From DATARH01 sp036008175 (GTDB lineage: Bacteria > Pseudomonadota > Alphaproteobacteria > ATCC43930 > CGMCC-115725), in contig DASYOB010000041.1 of the NCBI GenBank assembly GCA_036008175.1, positions 1 to 5,404 on the forward strand: a stretch of 5,404 nucleotides of DNA, read 5' to 3'. Position 1 is the first letter of the stretch. Each line of letters starts with the position of its first letter. This document shows, in pieces, positions 4,812 through 5,404 of the stretch. Both the position numbers and the translations under genes were made by a program. The notes below the pieces were generated by a model. That model searched no databases and was not told the DNA's origin. It saw nothing but the letters and a program-made list of their open reading frames with translations.

Positions 4812-5404
4812 TCATCCCTCCTGGTCGACGCCGACGACGAGGTGGCATTCGAGGACCTCCTCGCGGGGGACCTTCAGTTCCTCTGGCGGGTTGAGCTGGT
4901 ACAGCACCAATGCGTTGCTCTCCCAGCGGACGAACTGCTTGATCAGTACTGTGTGGCCGGTCTTGAAAACGACGACATCGCGATCATGGGTCGGCGGCTT
5001 GAACGGGTTGACGTGCAATAGCCAGCCTTGGCGGTAGCGCGGCTCCATGCTGTCGCCCAGCATGTAGATCGCGTAAGCGCCGCGGACCCCGGCGAGATTG
5101 GCGGGACGCGGAGTATAGCCGATCGGCCCGTCCTCGAGAAACATTTGCTGATCGCCGCCGCCGCGTGCCGCGCTGCGGATCGGGATCGGCTCGGCGCGCG
5201 GCGGCGCGACCGGGGCGGCAAAGGCGCGCGGCGGGCGGCCGCGCCGGGCCGGCCCGATGCGCGGCGGTGTCTCGACGCTGGCGCCGGCATGGCGCAGCAC
5301 GTCGTCCTGAGTGACTCCGAGGAACGCGGCGATTTGCACCGCCTCCAGGAGCTTCATCTGACGCTCGCCCTTTACCATGCGGGAGACCGCCGATGGGGCA
5401 AGGC
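4812..5404 (-). CDS. XRE-family regulator with S24 (LexA/CI-type) peptidase domain, 5' end outside window
   Basis: A DNA-binding repressor-like protein of which 196 C-terminal residues are visible. The frame stays open to the window edge, and the residues before the ATG at 5376-5378 read LAPSAVSR, the recognition helix of an XRE helix-turn-helix. The true start is therefore beyond 5404, and that ATG is internal. Order: end of the HTH (to about residue 38, VTQDDVLRHAG); a Pro/Arg-rich linker with an AT-hook-like RRGRPPR (about 53-59); then the S24 fold. The catalytic pair is Ser in YMLGDSMEPRYRQGW (codon 5049-5051) and Lys in TVLIKQFVRW (codon 4938-4940). They are 37 residues apart, as in LexA S119 and K156. 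At the place where LexA has its Ala-Gly cleavage bond there is ARGGGD, with no Ala-Gly, so self-cleavage is uncertain. S24 proteins act as stress-sensing or phage-type repressors; the targets are unknown, and the adjacent downstream transporter is the obvious candidate. Confidence 0.88.
   Translation of the reverse strand, partial: LAPSAVSRMVKGERQMKLLEAVQIAAFLGVTQDDVLRHAGASVETPPRIGPARRGRPPRAFAAPVAPPRAEPIPIRSAARGGGDQQMFLEDGPIGYTPRPANLAGVRGAYAIYMLGDSMEPRYRQGWLLHVNPFKPPTHDRDVVVFKTGHTVLIKQFVRWESNALVLYQLNPPEELKVPREEVLECHLVVGVDQEG

Noticed and set aside
4294..5037. A 247-codon plus-strand frame opposite the transporter and the S24 gene
   Set aside because: It is charged and without domain order. 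The minus-strand genes it covers have clear motifs.

Overview
The window reads as a GC-rich alphaproteobacterial chromosome segment, most like Hyphomicrobiales/Rhodospirillales. That is inferred from the gene types and the GC-biased codons of the long genes. No 16S or other marker gene is present, so the taxon is not proven.

Layout. Positions 1-1144 are sparse and hold only small genes. These are a 49-codon minus-strand ORF (147-296), a 62-codon plus-strand ORF with a UVR-like helical motif (683-871), and a minus-strand zinc-ribbon-like reading frame (about 899-1138) that has no ordinary start codon. Positions 297-682 hold nothing I can assign. From 1145 on the window is densely coded: a periplasmic branched-chain-amino-acid-type ABC substrate-binding protein (1145-2428, minus); a divergently transcribed TfdA-like Fe(II)/2-oxoglutarate dioxygenase (2552-3442, plus); a 12-TM transporter of the ATP/ADP-translocase-like (NTT, COG3202-like) branch (3439-4773, minus); and an XRE/S24 LexA-CI-type regulator (4812 to beyond 5404, minus) whose N-terminus is cut off by the window edge.

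How the genes may work together. The binding protein and the dioxygenase share a 123-bp divergent promoter region, so co-regulation is plausible: one would capture a small carboxylated compound and the other would oxidatively cleave or hydroxylate it. This is inference, and no permease or ATPase gene lies in the window. The S24 regulator lies 38 bp upstream of the NTT-like transporter on the same strand, which suggests an operon. The dioxygenase and transporter genes converge so tightly that their stop codons overlap.

I see no CRISPR array, tRNA, rRNA, insertion sequence or clear intrinsic terminator. Nothing here amounts to a convincing new multi-gene system. The best leads are the start-less zinc-ribbon frame, the regulator-transporter pair, and the active-site loop of the dioxygenase.
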